NCBI GenBank assembly: GCA_902595225.1
Contig: CACJPG010000007.1
Span: 1 to 49,223 of the forward strand
Direction: 5' to 3'
Length of the DNA stretch: 49,223 nucleotides
Origin: an uncultured Thiothrix sp.
GTDB taxonomy: Bacteria > Pseudomonadota > Gammaproteobacteria > Poriferisulfidales > GCA-002705445
Below, in pieces: positions 19,569 through 28,586 of the stretch (positions within the stretch are counted from its first letter, which is position 1; the number at the start of each line of letters is the position of its first letter). The notes under the pieces were generated by a model. That model saw only the letters and a program-made list of their open reading frames with translations, ran no database searches and had not been told where the DNA came from. The position numbers were made by a program, and so were the translations under genes.

Positions 19569-20883
19569 ATTAAATGATACCAGAGAGCAAAAAGCTGACA
19601 TTAAAGTAGTCGGTGTTGGTGGATGTGGAAATAATGCAATTGAGTATATGATAAGAAATAAAATTGATGATGTTGATTTTATTTGTGTAAATACTGATGC
19701 TCAAGATCTAAAAAATAACCCAGTAAGTGAAAATCGTAAGTGTAATATCGGATATAACATTACAAAGGGTCTTGGCGCTGGTGCTAATCCTGACATTGGG
19801 AAACAGGCTGCAATTGAAGACAGAGATAAAATTAAAGAAGCCATTGAGAATTGTGACATGCTATTCATAACCGCTGGAATGGGAGGAGGTACTGGCACTG
19901 GGGCGTCCCCCGTTATAGCAGAACTTGCAAAAGAAATGGGTATTTTAACAGTTGCAGTTGTTACAAAACCATGGGAGTACGAAAAAAAGAAGAGAATGGA
20001 AAATGCAAAAGTTGGTATAGAGGAACTTCGAGGAAGGGTGGATTCATTAATAGTAATTCCAAATGATAAGTTATGTGATGATGACAACATGAAATTATCT
20101 GAAGCTAAAAATCAATCAAATATGGTTTTAGAAAGAGCTGTAAGTGGAATTGCTGAGCTAATAACCAAGCCAGGCGAAATAAACCTAGACTTTGCTGATG
20201 TTAAGAGTGTTATGTCGAATGCTGGCTCAACAATGATGGGTAGCGGAATAGCAGAAGGCATAGATCGAGCTGAAGATGCAACGCAACAAGCAATAGACAG
20301 TCCATTATTAGATAATATTGATGTGAAAGATGCAAAAGGGTTATTGATCAATATCACCTCAGATGGAAGTTTAACAAGTGGTGAATTTAAGACCATTGGT
20401 AAATATATAGGTGATTTAGTTGATGAAGATGAAGGTGATGTTTTTGTTGGAACATCAATAGATGAGTCTTTAGGTGAAAAGCTGAAAGTAACTATAGTTG
20501 CAACTGGAATGAATAATGCACAGTCTGATGGGAATATTATAAAATCAACTGTAGATATTGTTCTTGAGACAAAGAATGAAGAAATAGAAGAGGAGTTAGA
20601 GATTATTCCCGAACCTACTTGCGCTCTAGAAGATGCAGATTTAATAAGCGAAAATGAAGTGCTTATCGATAATGAGTATGATCAACAGGAAGAATTTCAC
20701 GAAGAAATTGAATTACCAAATTATACAAAGCAAGATGAGTATGTCGCAAAACTAGATACAAATACAAATGAAATCAATAGTCAAAAACCAAGGAAAAAAG
20801 TAGAGCAGATAAAAGATAGCAATGGTGAATTAGATTATGATTTATTAGATATCCCTGCTTTTTTGAGAAAACAGTTAGATTAA
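19558..20883 (+). CDS. ftsZ: Cell division tubulin homologue FtsZ (relocated within dcw cluster)
   Basis: Forms the GTP-dependent Z-ring. It has 441 residues from the ATG at 19558, chosen because GGAGG lies just upstream and 'MSFELND' fits family starts; an upstream in-frame ATG at 19525 lies inside ftsI. The GTPase core has 'VVGVGGCGNNAI', 'VNTDAQ' and the tubulin signature GGGTGTG (109-115). An acidic linker of about 100 residues leads to the conserved C-terminal peptide 'DIPAFLRKQLD', which binds FtsA, ZipA and ZapD-type partners. It sits between ftsI and a small lipoprotein gene instead of after ftsA. Confidence 0.97.
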   Translation: MSFELNDTREQKADIKVVGVGGCGNNAIEYMIRNKIDDVDFICVNTDAQDLKNNPVSENRKCNIGYNITKGLGAGANPDIGKQAAIEDRDKIKEAIENCDMLFITAGMGGGTGTGASPVIAELAKEMGILTVAVVTKPWEYEKKKRMENAKVGIEELRGRVDSLIVIPNDKLCDDDNMKLSEAKNQSNMVLERAVSGIAELITKPGEINLDFADVKSVMSNAGSTMMGSGIAEGIDRAEDATQQAIDSPLLDNIDVKDAKGLLINITSDGSLTSGEFKTIGKYIGDLVDEDEGDVFVGTSIDESLGEKLKVTIVATGMNNAQSDGNIIKSTVDIVLETKNEEIEEELEIIPEPTCALEDADLISENEVLIDNEYDQQEEFHEEIELPNYTKQDEYVAKLDTNTNEINSQKPRKKVEQIKDSNGELDYDLLDIPAFLRKQLD

Positions 20884-20905
20884 TTTGATTATAAAGGAGA
20901 TTGAT

Positions 20906-21040
20906 ATGAGAAATATTATATTTTATGGAATGATTTTTATTGGATTTACATTATTAATCGGGTGTAATACATTTGATGGCATTGGAAGAGATATTTCTGC
21001 AGCAGCAGAATGGGTCAGTGGTGCTGTTAACGAAGAATAA
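20906..21040 (+). CDS. Entericidin-like small lipoprotein
   Basis: A 44-residue open frame with a strong ribosome-binding site (AAAGGAGA, 5 nt before the ATG). A hydrophobic signal ends in the lipobox 'LLIGC' (C20), and the short mature part reads 'NTFDGIGRDISAAAEWVSGA'. This closely follows the entericidin EcnA/EcnB pattern (C-N-T-x-x-G-x-G-x-D-I-S, then small residues and a final SGA). Entericidins are tiny membrane lipoproteins linked to stress or programmed lysis in enterobacteria, but their function elsewhere is unclear. It lies 22 bp after ftsZ and 16 bp before murE, inside the dcw operon. Confidence 0.8.
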   Translation: MRNIIFYGMIFIGFTLLIGCNTFDGIGRDISAAAEWVSGAVNEE

Positions 21041-21056
21041 CTTTTAGAAATATTTG

Positions 21057-22520
21057 ATGTACTTATCAGGCCTTATCAGGGATAAAAAATTATCCCAAAT
21101 AAAAATCAAAATCACGGGTTTGAGTGAGGATAGCAGAGAGGTTAAGAGAGGATATATTTTTTTTTTAAAAAATATAAGCAGCAAAGCCAAAGAGTATGTT
21201 TCCGAGGCAACAAAAAATGGAGCAATATTAATAATTCACGATAAAGATATAGTTTTTGATATAAAAGAATATTGCGGCTCTTGCAAAACATATAGTGTAA
21301 AGAATGTTGAACGAACAATGGCACTATTGTCCAAAAAATATTTTGGTGTTAAAACAAAAAATTTTAAAATATATGGTGTTACAGGAACAAATGGAAAAAG
21401 CTCTGTGACAAACTACATCGCCCAACTACAAAATCTTAATAAAAAAAAATGTGCTTTGATTGGCACTCTCGGCAACGGAATATATCCAAATTTAAAATAC
21501 TCTACTCATACAACACCAAATATAATAAAAGTAAATGAGCAAATATCAAATTTCCAGAAAAAAAAAGTTAAAAACCTATCTCTTGAGGTCTCATCTCATG
21601 GCTTAAAGCAAAACAGAATATTAGGTATTGAATTTGATACTACAATTTTTACAAACTTATCTCAAGACCATCTAGACTACCATAAAAATATGAAAAATTA
21701 TTTTATTGAAAAACTAAAGCTTTTTTCTGAGTATAGAAGTAGGAAAAATGTAATCTGCATTGATGATAGTTATGGTAAGAAAATTTTAAAAACTCTTGCG
21801 AATAAAAATTCTGTCAATACAGTTTCAATTAAAAATGCGAATGCAGATTTTTATGCAAACAAAATTAAATTTTCTAAAAATGGTGTTAACTTTTTCTTAA
21901 ACTCAAAGTACGGTAAAAAAAATATACAAGCAAAAGCATATGGTATTTTTTCAATCATTAATATAATAACTGCGATTGCTGCACTCACAAATAATAAAAA
22001 AGATTTTAATTTATATAGTAATTATGCTTCAAAACTTAAATCTGTAAATGGTAGAATGAACAATTACATAAAGAAAAATTATCCTCAAGTTTTTGTTGAT
22101 TATGCTCATACTCCAGATTCTATAAAAAAGGTTTTAAAATCTATTAGGCTTCATTTTCCTAAAAAAGAAATTATTACTGTTTTTGGTTGCGGAGGAGATA
22201 GGGATAAAACAAAAAGAAAAATTATGGGAAAAACTGTTTCAAATTATTCAAATCAAATTATAATCACAAATGATAATCCAAGAAAAGAAGACCCAAACTT
22301 AATTGTGAAGGATATAATATCGGGAATTTCTATAAAAGCAAATTATCAAATAATTCTTAACAGAAAAAAAGCAATACAAACTGCATTAAAAAAAAATAAT
22401 AAAGATAAAATTGTATTAATATTTGGCAAAGGTCATGAAAATTATCAGATTTTTTCAGATAAAAAAAGAGCTTTTAACGACAATAACGAGGTTAAAAAAA
22501 TATTAAACTTAAAAAAATGA
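21057..22520 (+). CDS. murE: UDP-MurNAc-L-Ala-D-Glu:meso-diaminopimelate ligase MurE
   Basis: Adds the third residue to the peptidoglycan stem peptide. It has 487 residues from the ATG at 21057; a TTG codon directly before it is less likely. The ATP loop is 'GVTGTNGKSSVTNYI', the family motif 'EVSSHGL' is present, and 'DNPRKEDP' contains the DNPR sequence that selects meso-diaminopimelate rather than lysine, so the cell wall is Gram-negative type. It overlaps murF by 4 bp. Confidence 0.96.
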   Translation: MYLSGLIRDKKLSQIKIKITGLSEDSREVKRGYIFFLKNISSKAKEYVSEATKNGAILIIHDKDIVFDIKEYCGSCKTYSVKNVERTMALLSKKYFGVKTKNFKIYGVTGTNGKSSVTNYIAQLQNLNKKKCALIGTLGNGIYPNLKYSTHTTPNIIKVNEQISNFQKKKVKNLSLEVSSHGLKQNRILGIEFDTTIFTNLSQDHLDYHKNMKNYFIEKLKLFSEYRSRKNVICIDDSYGKKILKTLANKNSVNTVSIKNANADFYANKIKFSKNGVNFFLNSKYGKKNIQAKAYGIFSIINIITAIAALTNNKKDFNLYSNYASKLKSVNGRMNNYIKKNYPQVFVDYAHTPDSIKKVLKSIRLHFPKKEIITVFGCGGDRDKTKRKIMGKTVSNYSNQIIITNDNPRKEDPNLIVKDIISGISIKANYQIILNRKKAIQTALKKNNKDKIVLIFGKGHENYQIFSDKKRAFNDNNEVKKILNLKK

Positions 22521-23893
22521 ATACTTATTCTTTAAAAGATATTTCTAACTATATTGGTGGTAACCTAATTGGAGAGGATCGAAGAGTATCAAATTTTTCA
22601 ATTGATTCGAGAACAATTGATGAAAATGAAGTATTTATATGTATTAAAGGAAATAAGTATGATGGACATCAATTTATAGAAGATTCCCTAAAAAAAGCTT
22701 CTTGTATTGTTAGCTCTCGTGACATCCCTAAAATAAACTTACAGAATAAATCATATATTAAAGTTAAGGATACCTATAAATCATTACACATGATTACTGA
22801 GTATATTAGGCAAAAAAGCAAAGCTAAATTCATTGCTATTACAGGGTCTAATGGTAAAACAACTGTAAAAGAAATGCTCGCACATGTTCTTTCAGATTTC
22901 CAGATTACATTCACAAAAGGTAATTTAAATAACCATATTGGTGTTCCTCTTACAATATTTTCAACAAATCAAAATGATGATTATGTAATTGTAGAAATTG
23001 GGGCAAATGGTTTAAATGAAATTGGTCCATTAGCAAAAATTATAAAGCCAGATATCGCAGCAGTAACAAACATTGGCTATGCTCATATTGAAGGGTTTGG
23101 ATCATTGGACAACACAGCCAAAGAAAAATACAGCATATTTGAATATCTTCAAAATGACGGAATTGCAGTAATTAACAATGACGATAATTACACGAAGTAC
23201 ATTAGTAAGAAAAATAAGATTTTCTTTGGAAATAATATTAATTTTAAAAAAAAATTAATACAGAGAGCAAAAAATTTTCCCTATAAAACTTATTTTTCGG
23301 ATATTTCAAAAATTAAAGAGAAAGAATTTAAGATTAGACATAAAGAAATAAATGAGATTTTTACCTTAAGACTTAATGGTGATCACAACTTCTTAAATGC
23401 GGCATGCGTTATATCAATATCATTAGCCTTAGGGTTAGATATAGATTTTATTAAAAAAAAGATTGAATCATTCGAGTCAGTTTCATCTAGATTAAAAATT
23501 CACAGTATTCAAAATAATATAACTTTAATTGATGATTGTTATAATGCAAATCCAAGTTCTTTCAAGGCAGCTTTATCATTTCTCTCTGATAGGAATCAAA
23601 AAAAATTGGTTTTAATGGGCGATATGGTAGAGTTGGGAGAAGATACAGAAAACTTTCATACTGAAATTGGCAATTATGCAAAAGAAATGGGGATAGATGA
23701 GTTCTTGAGTATTGGAAAAAATAGTGAAGCCGCCTCAAGTGTTTTTGGTAAAAATGGACATCATTTCAATGATGCTGAAAGTTTAAAGTCCTATTTGAAC
23801 AATAATATAGAATCTTCATCATGTATTCTTATAAAAGGCTCTAGAAAAGCGAAACTAGAAGAATATGTAGATTTTTTGAAAAAGAGGAAATAA
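22517..23893 (+). CDS. murF: UDP-MurNAc-tripeptide:D-Ala-D-Ala ligase MurF
   Basis: Adds D-alanyl-D-alanine to complete the UDP-MurNAc pentapeptide. It has 458 residues, with the N-terminal substrate-binding domain containing 'FSIDSRTIDENEVFICIKGNKYDG' in pattern (IDSRT near residue 29), the ATP loop 'AITGSNGKTTVKEML', 'NNHIGVPLT' and 'DDCYNANPSS'. It sits in the standard murE-murF-mraY order, with 3 bp to mraY. Confidence 0.96.
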   Translation: MNTYSLKDISNYIGGNLIGEDRRVSNFSIDSRTIDENEVFICIKGNKYDGHQFIEDSLKKASCIVSSRDIPKINLQNKSYIKVKDTYKSLHMITEYIRQKSKAKFIAITGSNGKTTVKEMLAHVLSDFQITFTKGNLNNHIGVPLTIFSTNQNDDYVIVEIGANGLNEIGPLAKIIKPDIAAVTNIGYAHIEGFGSLDNTAKEKYSIFEYLQNDGIAVINNDDNYTKYISKKNKIFFGNNINFKKKLIQRAKNFPYKTYFSDISKIKEKEFKIRHKEINEIFTLRLNGDHNFLNAACVISISLALGLDIDFIKKKIESFESVSSRLKIHSIQNNITLIDDCYNANPSSFKAALSFLSDRNQKKLVLMGDMVELGEDTENFHTEIGNYAKEMGIDEFLSIGKNSEAASSVFGKNGHHFNDAESLKSYLNNNIESSSCILIKGSRKAKLEEYVDFLKKRK

Positions 23894-23896
23894 AAA

Positions 23897-24976
23897 ATGT
23901 TCCTATATTTAATCGATTATTTAGGAAGTATTAGTTCAAGTTTTTATGTTTTTGAATACATAACTTTGAGAGCTATTTTAAGTATTATAACAGCTTTGGC
24001 AATATCATTATTAATAGGTCCTATATTAATTAAAAAGTTTTCTCTAGTTAACATATCTGAAGTAATTCGTAGTGATGGACCAGAATCTCACCAAAAAAAA
24101 TCTGGGACTCCAACAATGGGCGGTTTATTGATAATCTTTTCTTTGTTGGTAAGTACATTAATTTGGTCAGATTTAAATAATAAGTATATTCTATACCTTA
24201 TATTTGCTTCAGTATCTTTTGCTATAATTGGCTTAGTTGATGATTATCGAAAATTAAAAAAAGATAAAAAAGGAATATCTGCGAAAACAAAGATTTTTCT
24301 ACAGATTATCTCAGCAGGAACGCTCGCGATCGTTATGTACAATTTCTTAGAGAGTCCTCAAGAACAACAATTAATAATTCCTTTTTTTAAAGATGTAATA
24401 ATTGATTTAGGCATATTTTTTATTCCTTTTGTTATTTTGGTAATAATATCTACGAGTAATGCCGTCAACCTAACAGATGGCTTAGATGGACTTGCAATAA
24501 TGCCTATTGTTCTTGTTAGTGGAGCTTTTGGTATCTTTGCCTATTTGAGTGGAAATATTAATTTTTCTGAGTATTTATTAATACCTTACATTAAAAATGC
24601 AGGTGAAATTACCATATTTATAGGCGCCGTTGTAGGTTCAGGGCTTGGTTTTTTATGGTTTAATACCTATCCAGCGCAAGTTTTCATGGGTGACGTTGGA
24701 GCATTATCATTGGGCGCCGCTCTAGGGCTTATGTCTATAATTGTCCGGCAAGAAATAGTACTAATTATTATGGGAGGAATTTTTGTATTGGAGGCTCTGT
24801 CAGTAATTATTCAAGTTTCTTCATTTAAATTTAGAGGAAAAAGAGTTTTTCTAATGGCACCATTTCACCATCATTTTGAGCAGAAAGGCTGGGCAGAGCC
24901 AAAGGTTGTAGTACGATTCTGGATAATTAGTTTTATTTTAATACTAATTGGCCTAGCAACTTTAAAGATAAGATAG
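23897..24976 (+). CDS. mraY: Phospho-MurNAc-pentapeptide transferase MraY
   Basis: The integral membrane enzyme that makes lipid I by moving phospho-MurNAc-pentapeptide onto undecaprenyl phosphate. It has 359 residues and about ten hydrophobic helices. Family signatures are 'SHQKKSGTPTMGG', 'LVDDYRK', 'NAVNLTDGLDGLA', 'FMGDVGALSLG' and 'MAPFHHHFEQKGW'. It is complete and ordinary. Confidence 0.97.
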   Translation: MFLYLIDYLGSISSSFYVFEYITLRAILSIITALAISLLIGPILIKKFSLVNISEVIRSDGPESHQKKSGTPTMGGLLIIFSLLVSTLIWSDLNNKYILYLIFASVSFAIIGLVDDYRKLKKDKKGISAKTKIFLQIISAGTLAIVMYNFLESPQEQQLIIPFFKDVIIDLGIFFIPFVILVIISTSNAVNLTDGLDGLAIMPIVLVSGAFGIFAYLSGNINFSEYLLIPYIKNAGEITIFIGAVVGSGLGFLWFNTYPAQVFMGDVGALSLGAALGLMSIIVRQEIVLIIMGGIFVLEALSVIIQVSSFKFRGKRVFLMAPFHHHFEQKGWAEPKVVVRFWIISFILILIGLATLKIR

Positions 24977-24989
24977 AGATAATAATATA

Positions 24990-26339
24990 ATGATATTAAG
25001 CAAATTACCTACAGCAATAATTGGTCTTGGAAAAACTGGGATATCAATAGCAAAGTATTTTGATAAAAATAAAGTTGATTACCATATTTACGACACAAGA
25101 AGCAACTTAATAATCTCAAAAAAAATACTAAATCAAATCGGTACAAAAAAAATAACCTTGGGTCCAATATCAATTGAGTCCATCAATGATCATGATAACT
25201 TTATAGTAAGCCCAGGAATTTCATTAGAACATAATTTTATTACTAAAATAAAAAGCGCAAATAAGAATATACAGACAGATATAGATTTATTCGACCAAGA
25301 AAAAAGAAAAAATGTTCTATGTATAACAGGATCTAATGGAAAAACCACGGTAACATTATTACTTGAACATATTCTTAATTCTTTAGGTAAAAAAGCCAAA
25401 GCAGGAGGAAATATAGGTTTGCCGGCGCTTGAATTACTTGAAACAAATCTTGAATACAATATTTTAGAGCTATCAAGTTTTCAGCTAGAAATGACAAAGA
25501 AAATATCTTGCTTAGCTTCTTTGATAACTAATATAACTCCAGACCATTTAGATCGCCACAAAAGTTTTGAGAATTATAAGTATATTAAGCATAAGATATT
25601 TGAAAACTCAGAAAAGCAAATCTTAAATCGATCAGATCAAAATATTTATAAAACTGGGAAAAATATTACATTTTCATTTGGAAGTGATAAGCCACCAAAT
25701 AATTCAAGTTTCGGGATTGAATTTTCTAAAGGCCTGAATTATGTAATTAAAGGCAAGGAAAGAATTTTATGTGAAAATGAAATAAAGTTATTAGGAAGGC
25801 ATAATTTAGAAAATATATGTGCTTCTCTTGCAATAATAAATTTCCTTGGCCTTGATATTAATAAAGCACTTGAAAGTATAAAAGATTTTAATTGTGTTGA
25901 GCATAGAATGGAAAAATTTCATGAGAAAAGAAATGTGCATTGGATAAATGATTCGAAATCAACAAACAAAGATTCGACAATTTCCGCAGTAAATGCTTTA
26001 AAGGGTAATATAATTCTTATTCTAGGGGGTAGGTCTAAAACAAACAACTACACTGATTTAGAAAAAATTGTAAATAAAAAATCTATTTATTTAATATTAT
26101 ATGGAGAGTGTAATCAATTACTTAACAAAAATATCAAAACTGACAATGATAAGATTGTTGTTGAAAATATTGATGATGCAGTAACTGAAGCATATAAGGT
26201 TGCCAATTTTCTTCTTAAGAAAAATAAAGATAAAATTAGCATATTACTTTCCCCCGCATGTTCAAGCTATGATATGTATGATTCTTACGAGGAGAGAGGG
26301 AGGCACTTTAAATCAAAAGTAATAAAAGAGTATAGGTAA
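24990..26339 (+). CDS. murD: UDP-MurNAc-L-alanine:D-glutamate ligase MurD
   Basis: Adds D-glutamate to UDP-MurNAc-L-Ala. It has 449 residues with the N-terminal Rossmann-like 'IIGLGKTGISIAKYF', the ATP loop 'ITGSNGKTTVTLLLE', 'ELSSFQLE', 'NITPDHLDRH' and the ribose/phosphate region 'WINDSKSTN'. The C-terminal motif 'LLSPACSSYDMYDSYEERG' is clear. It lies between mraY and ftsW. Confidence 0.96.
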   Translation: MILSKLPTAIIGLGKTGISIAKYFDKNKVDYHIYDTRSNLIISKKILNQIGTKKITLGPISIESINDHDNFIVSPGISLEHNFITKIKSANKNIQTDIDLFDQEKRKNVLCITGSNGKTTVTLLLEHILNSLGKKAKAGGNIGLPALELLETNLEYNILELSSFQLEMTKKISCLASLITNITPDHLDRHKSFENYKYIKHKIFENSEKQILNRSDQNIYKTGKNITFSFGSDKPPNNSSFGIEFSKGLNYVIKGKERILCENEIKLLGRHNLENICASLAIINFLGLDINKALESIKDFNCVEHRMEKFHEKRNVHWINDSKSTNKDSTISAVNALKGNIILILGGRSKTNNYTDLEKIVNKKSIYLILYGECNQLLNKNIKTDNDKIVVENIDDAVTEAYKVANFLLKKNKDKISILLSPACSSYDMYDSYEERGRHFKSKVIKEYR

Positions 26340-26343
26340 TTAA

Positions 26344-27495
26344 ATGGAAAATTCTAAAAAAAATAACATAAATAATATAATCAAACCTTTTTTAGACTTA
26401 AAATTATTTTTTTTAGTGATTACAATTATTTTTTTTGGATTATTAGCTTTGACATCTGCTTCAATTGAATTTTCTGCAAAAAAATTCGAAGGCGCTTCAT
26501 TTTATTTACTTTTACGCCAATTAGCCTACTTAGTTTTTAGCATTATTGTATGCGCGATTTTTATAAATATAAACTCAGAGAGTTTAAAGAAAAATCATAA
26601 AGTATTTTTTCTATTTTTTCTCTTCCTATTATTATTAGTTTATTTAGTCGGAACAACAGTCGGAGGAAGTACAAGATGGCTAAGATTCGGTTTTCTAAAC
26701 ATGCAGCCATCAGAATTCTATAAATTATTTTATATCGTCTGGCTTTGTGCATATATTGATATTAACAAAAAAAGAATTCGAGATATAAAGATATTCTTTA
26801 TTCCCTTTATTTGGTTTTCAATTGGGGCAATTTTACTTTTATCACAACCTGATTTCGGTACAATATTTATTTTGTTTCTTATGACTATTTTGATGCTTTT
26901 TATAGCAAGAGCAAAATTTATTCATTTATTTTTGGTAGGAACAATTGGAACTCTATCAGCAGCTTTAATAATATATCTCCATCCATATATGCAGAAAAGA
27001 CTAGCTTTTTTTGATCCATGCCAGAATGCTACTCAAGAAGGCTATCAATTATGTTACTCTTTAATGGCAATAGGCAGTGGGAGTATTTTTGGCAAAGGGC
27101 TGGGTGCAAGCACCTCTAAGTTACATTTTTTACCTGAAGTTCATACAGACTTTATTTTTGCCGTAATAGGAGAGGAACTTGGAATATTTGGCATTTTATT
27201 TTTAATATTTTTATTTTATTTATTATACAAAAAATGTTTTTTATTAGGTGATAAAGCACTAAGAGTTAATCTCAATTTTCAAGGTATGCTGGCATATGCA
27301 ATAGGTTTATATTTGATAATACAAGTGCTTCTCAATCTTTCAGTTAACTTAGGTTTAGTACCAACAAAAGGTATGGCGTTACCTTTTTTTAGTTACGGCG
27401 GAAGTAATTACTTAGCATCTTTACTAGCAATTACAATAATATTTAGAATTTATAGAGATGTTTATAAGAAAACAATGAACAGCTCGATAAGATAA
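26344..27495 (+). CDS. ftsW: Septal peptidoglycan glycosyltransferase FtsW (SEDS family)
   Basis: A polytopic membrane enzyme that polymerises lipid II at the septum together with FtsI. It has 383 residues and about ten hydrophobic segments. SEDS signatures are 'GGSTRWLRFGFLNMQPSEFYK', given by its pattern (RWL..G....QPSE near residue 117), 'SQPDFGT', and a late 'MALPFFSYGGSN'. The stop overlaps the murG ATG by one base (TAATG). Confidence 0.95.
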   Translation: MENSKKNNINNIIKPFLDLKLFFLVITIIFFGLLALTSASIEFSAKKFEGASFYLLLRQLAYLVFSIIVCAIFININSESLKKNHKVFFLFFLFLLLLVYLVGTTVGGSTRWLRFGFLNMQPSEFYKLFYIVWLCAYIDINKKRIRDIKIFFIPFIWFSIGAILLLSQPDFGTIFILFLMTILMLFIARAKFIHLFLVGTIGTLSAALIIYLHPYMQKRLAFFDPCQNATQEGYQLCYSLMAIGSGSIFGKGLGASTSKLHFLPEVHTDFIFAVIGEELGIFGILFLIFLFYLLYKKCFLLGDKALRVNLNFQGMLAYAIGLYLIIQVLLNLSVNLGLVPTKGMALPFFSYGGSNYLASLLAITIIFRIYRDVYKKTMNSSIR

Positions 27496-28586
27496 TGTCA
27501 GAAAAAATGAAAAGAAAATTAGCAATATTTGCTGCTGGAACAGGAGGCCACGTATACCCTGGTTTATCAATAGCGAATCAGCTCATAGCTGAAAATATAG
27601 ATATTACATGGATAGGAACTAAAAAAGGTATTGAAAAAAAACTGATCGAAAAGGAAAAAATACATATAGACTTTATTGATTTTTCTGGAGTTAGAGGTAA
27701 GGGTTTGTTTATAATTATTAAGCTACCAATAAAATTAATTCGTGCAACATATCAAGCTTTTAAAATTTTACAAAAAACCAAACCAAATGCTGTGCTTTCA
27801 ATGGGAGGCTATGTAAGCGTTCCTTGTGTCATTGCTTCAAAAATTCTTGGTTTACCAATAATAATTCATGAGCAAAATATTATATTTGGAATGGCTAATA
27901 AAATTTCAAAGTTTTTTGCAAATTCTGTCATAACTGGATTTCCGATGGACCTAGCTTCCAAAAAATATAAGTTTTTAGGAAATCCAACCCGATATGAGAA
28001 AATAAAAACTAATAAAAATTTTCAAATTAAAAAAGAGATTAATATCGCAGTCATTGGAGGAAGTTTAGGTGCAAAAATTTTCAATGAAATCTTTCCTAAA
28101 ACATTATTTGAAGTTTTGAAGAAAACGAGTTTGAAAATAAATGTAATTCATCAAACAGGTAAAACCTACAAAATTGCAGAATTACAATATAAATCTTTTT
28201 TTACTGATATAGATTTGCGAGAATACATTGATAATATGGGTCAAGTCTATGACTGGTGTGATATTTTAATTTGCAGGGGTGGTGCAATCACATTAACTGA
28301 AATAATGAATTTAGGGATACCAGCAGTCGTTATTCCTTACCCTTATGCTGTTGATAATCACCAAATGAAAAATTGTATCTATCTAGAGGAAAATGATTCT
28401 ATAATACTAATTGATCAGAAAAATTTATCAGAGACTAATCTTGCAAATATAATTTTGAAACTTACAGATAATCAAGATTTATTGAAGACCCTCTCAGAGA
28501 ATTTATTAAAATTAAATAAGAAGAATGCTACCAAAGAAATATGTAATCACATAAAAATTGTATTAGGGATATATAATGAAAAATGA
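27495..28586 (+). CDS. murG: UDP-GlcNAc:lipid I N-acetylglucosaminyltransferase MurG
   Basis: Converts lipid I to lipid II at the inner face of the membrane. It has 363 residues with the GT28 N-terminal loop 'AAGTGGHVYPGLSIA', 'SMGGYVSVPCVIASK', the linker 'IIHEQN', and the UDP-GlcNAc site 'CRGGAITLTEIMNLGIPAVVIPYP' in pattern. It overlaps both neighbours by a few bases. Nothing atypical is seen. Confidence 0.95.
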   Translation: MSEKMKRKLAIFAAGTGGHVYPGLSIANQLIAENIDITWIGTKKGIEKKLIEKEKIHIDFIDFSGVRGKGLFIIIKLPIKLIRATYQAFKILQKTKPNAVLSMGGYVSVPCVIASKILGLPIIIHEQNIIFGMANKISKFFANSVITGFPMDLASKKYKFLGNPTRYEKIKTNKNFQIKKEINIAVIGGSLGAKIFNEIFPKTLFEVLKKTSLKINVIHQTGKTYKIAELQYKSFFTDIDLREYIDNMGQVYDWCDILICRGGAITLTEIMNLGIPAVVIPYPYAVDNHQMKNCIYLEENDSIILIDQKNLSETNLANIILKLTDNQDLLKTLSENLLKLNKKNATKEICNHIKIVLGIYNEK

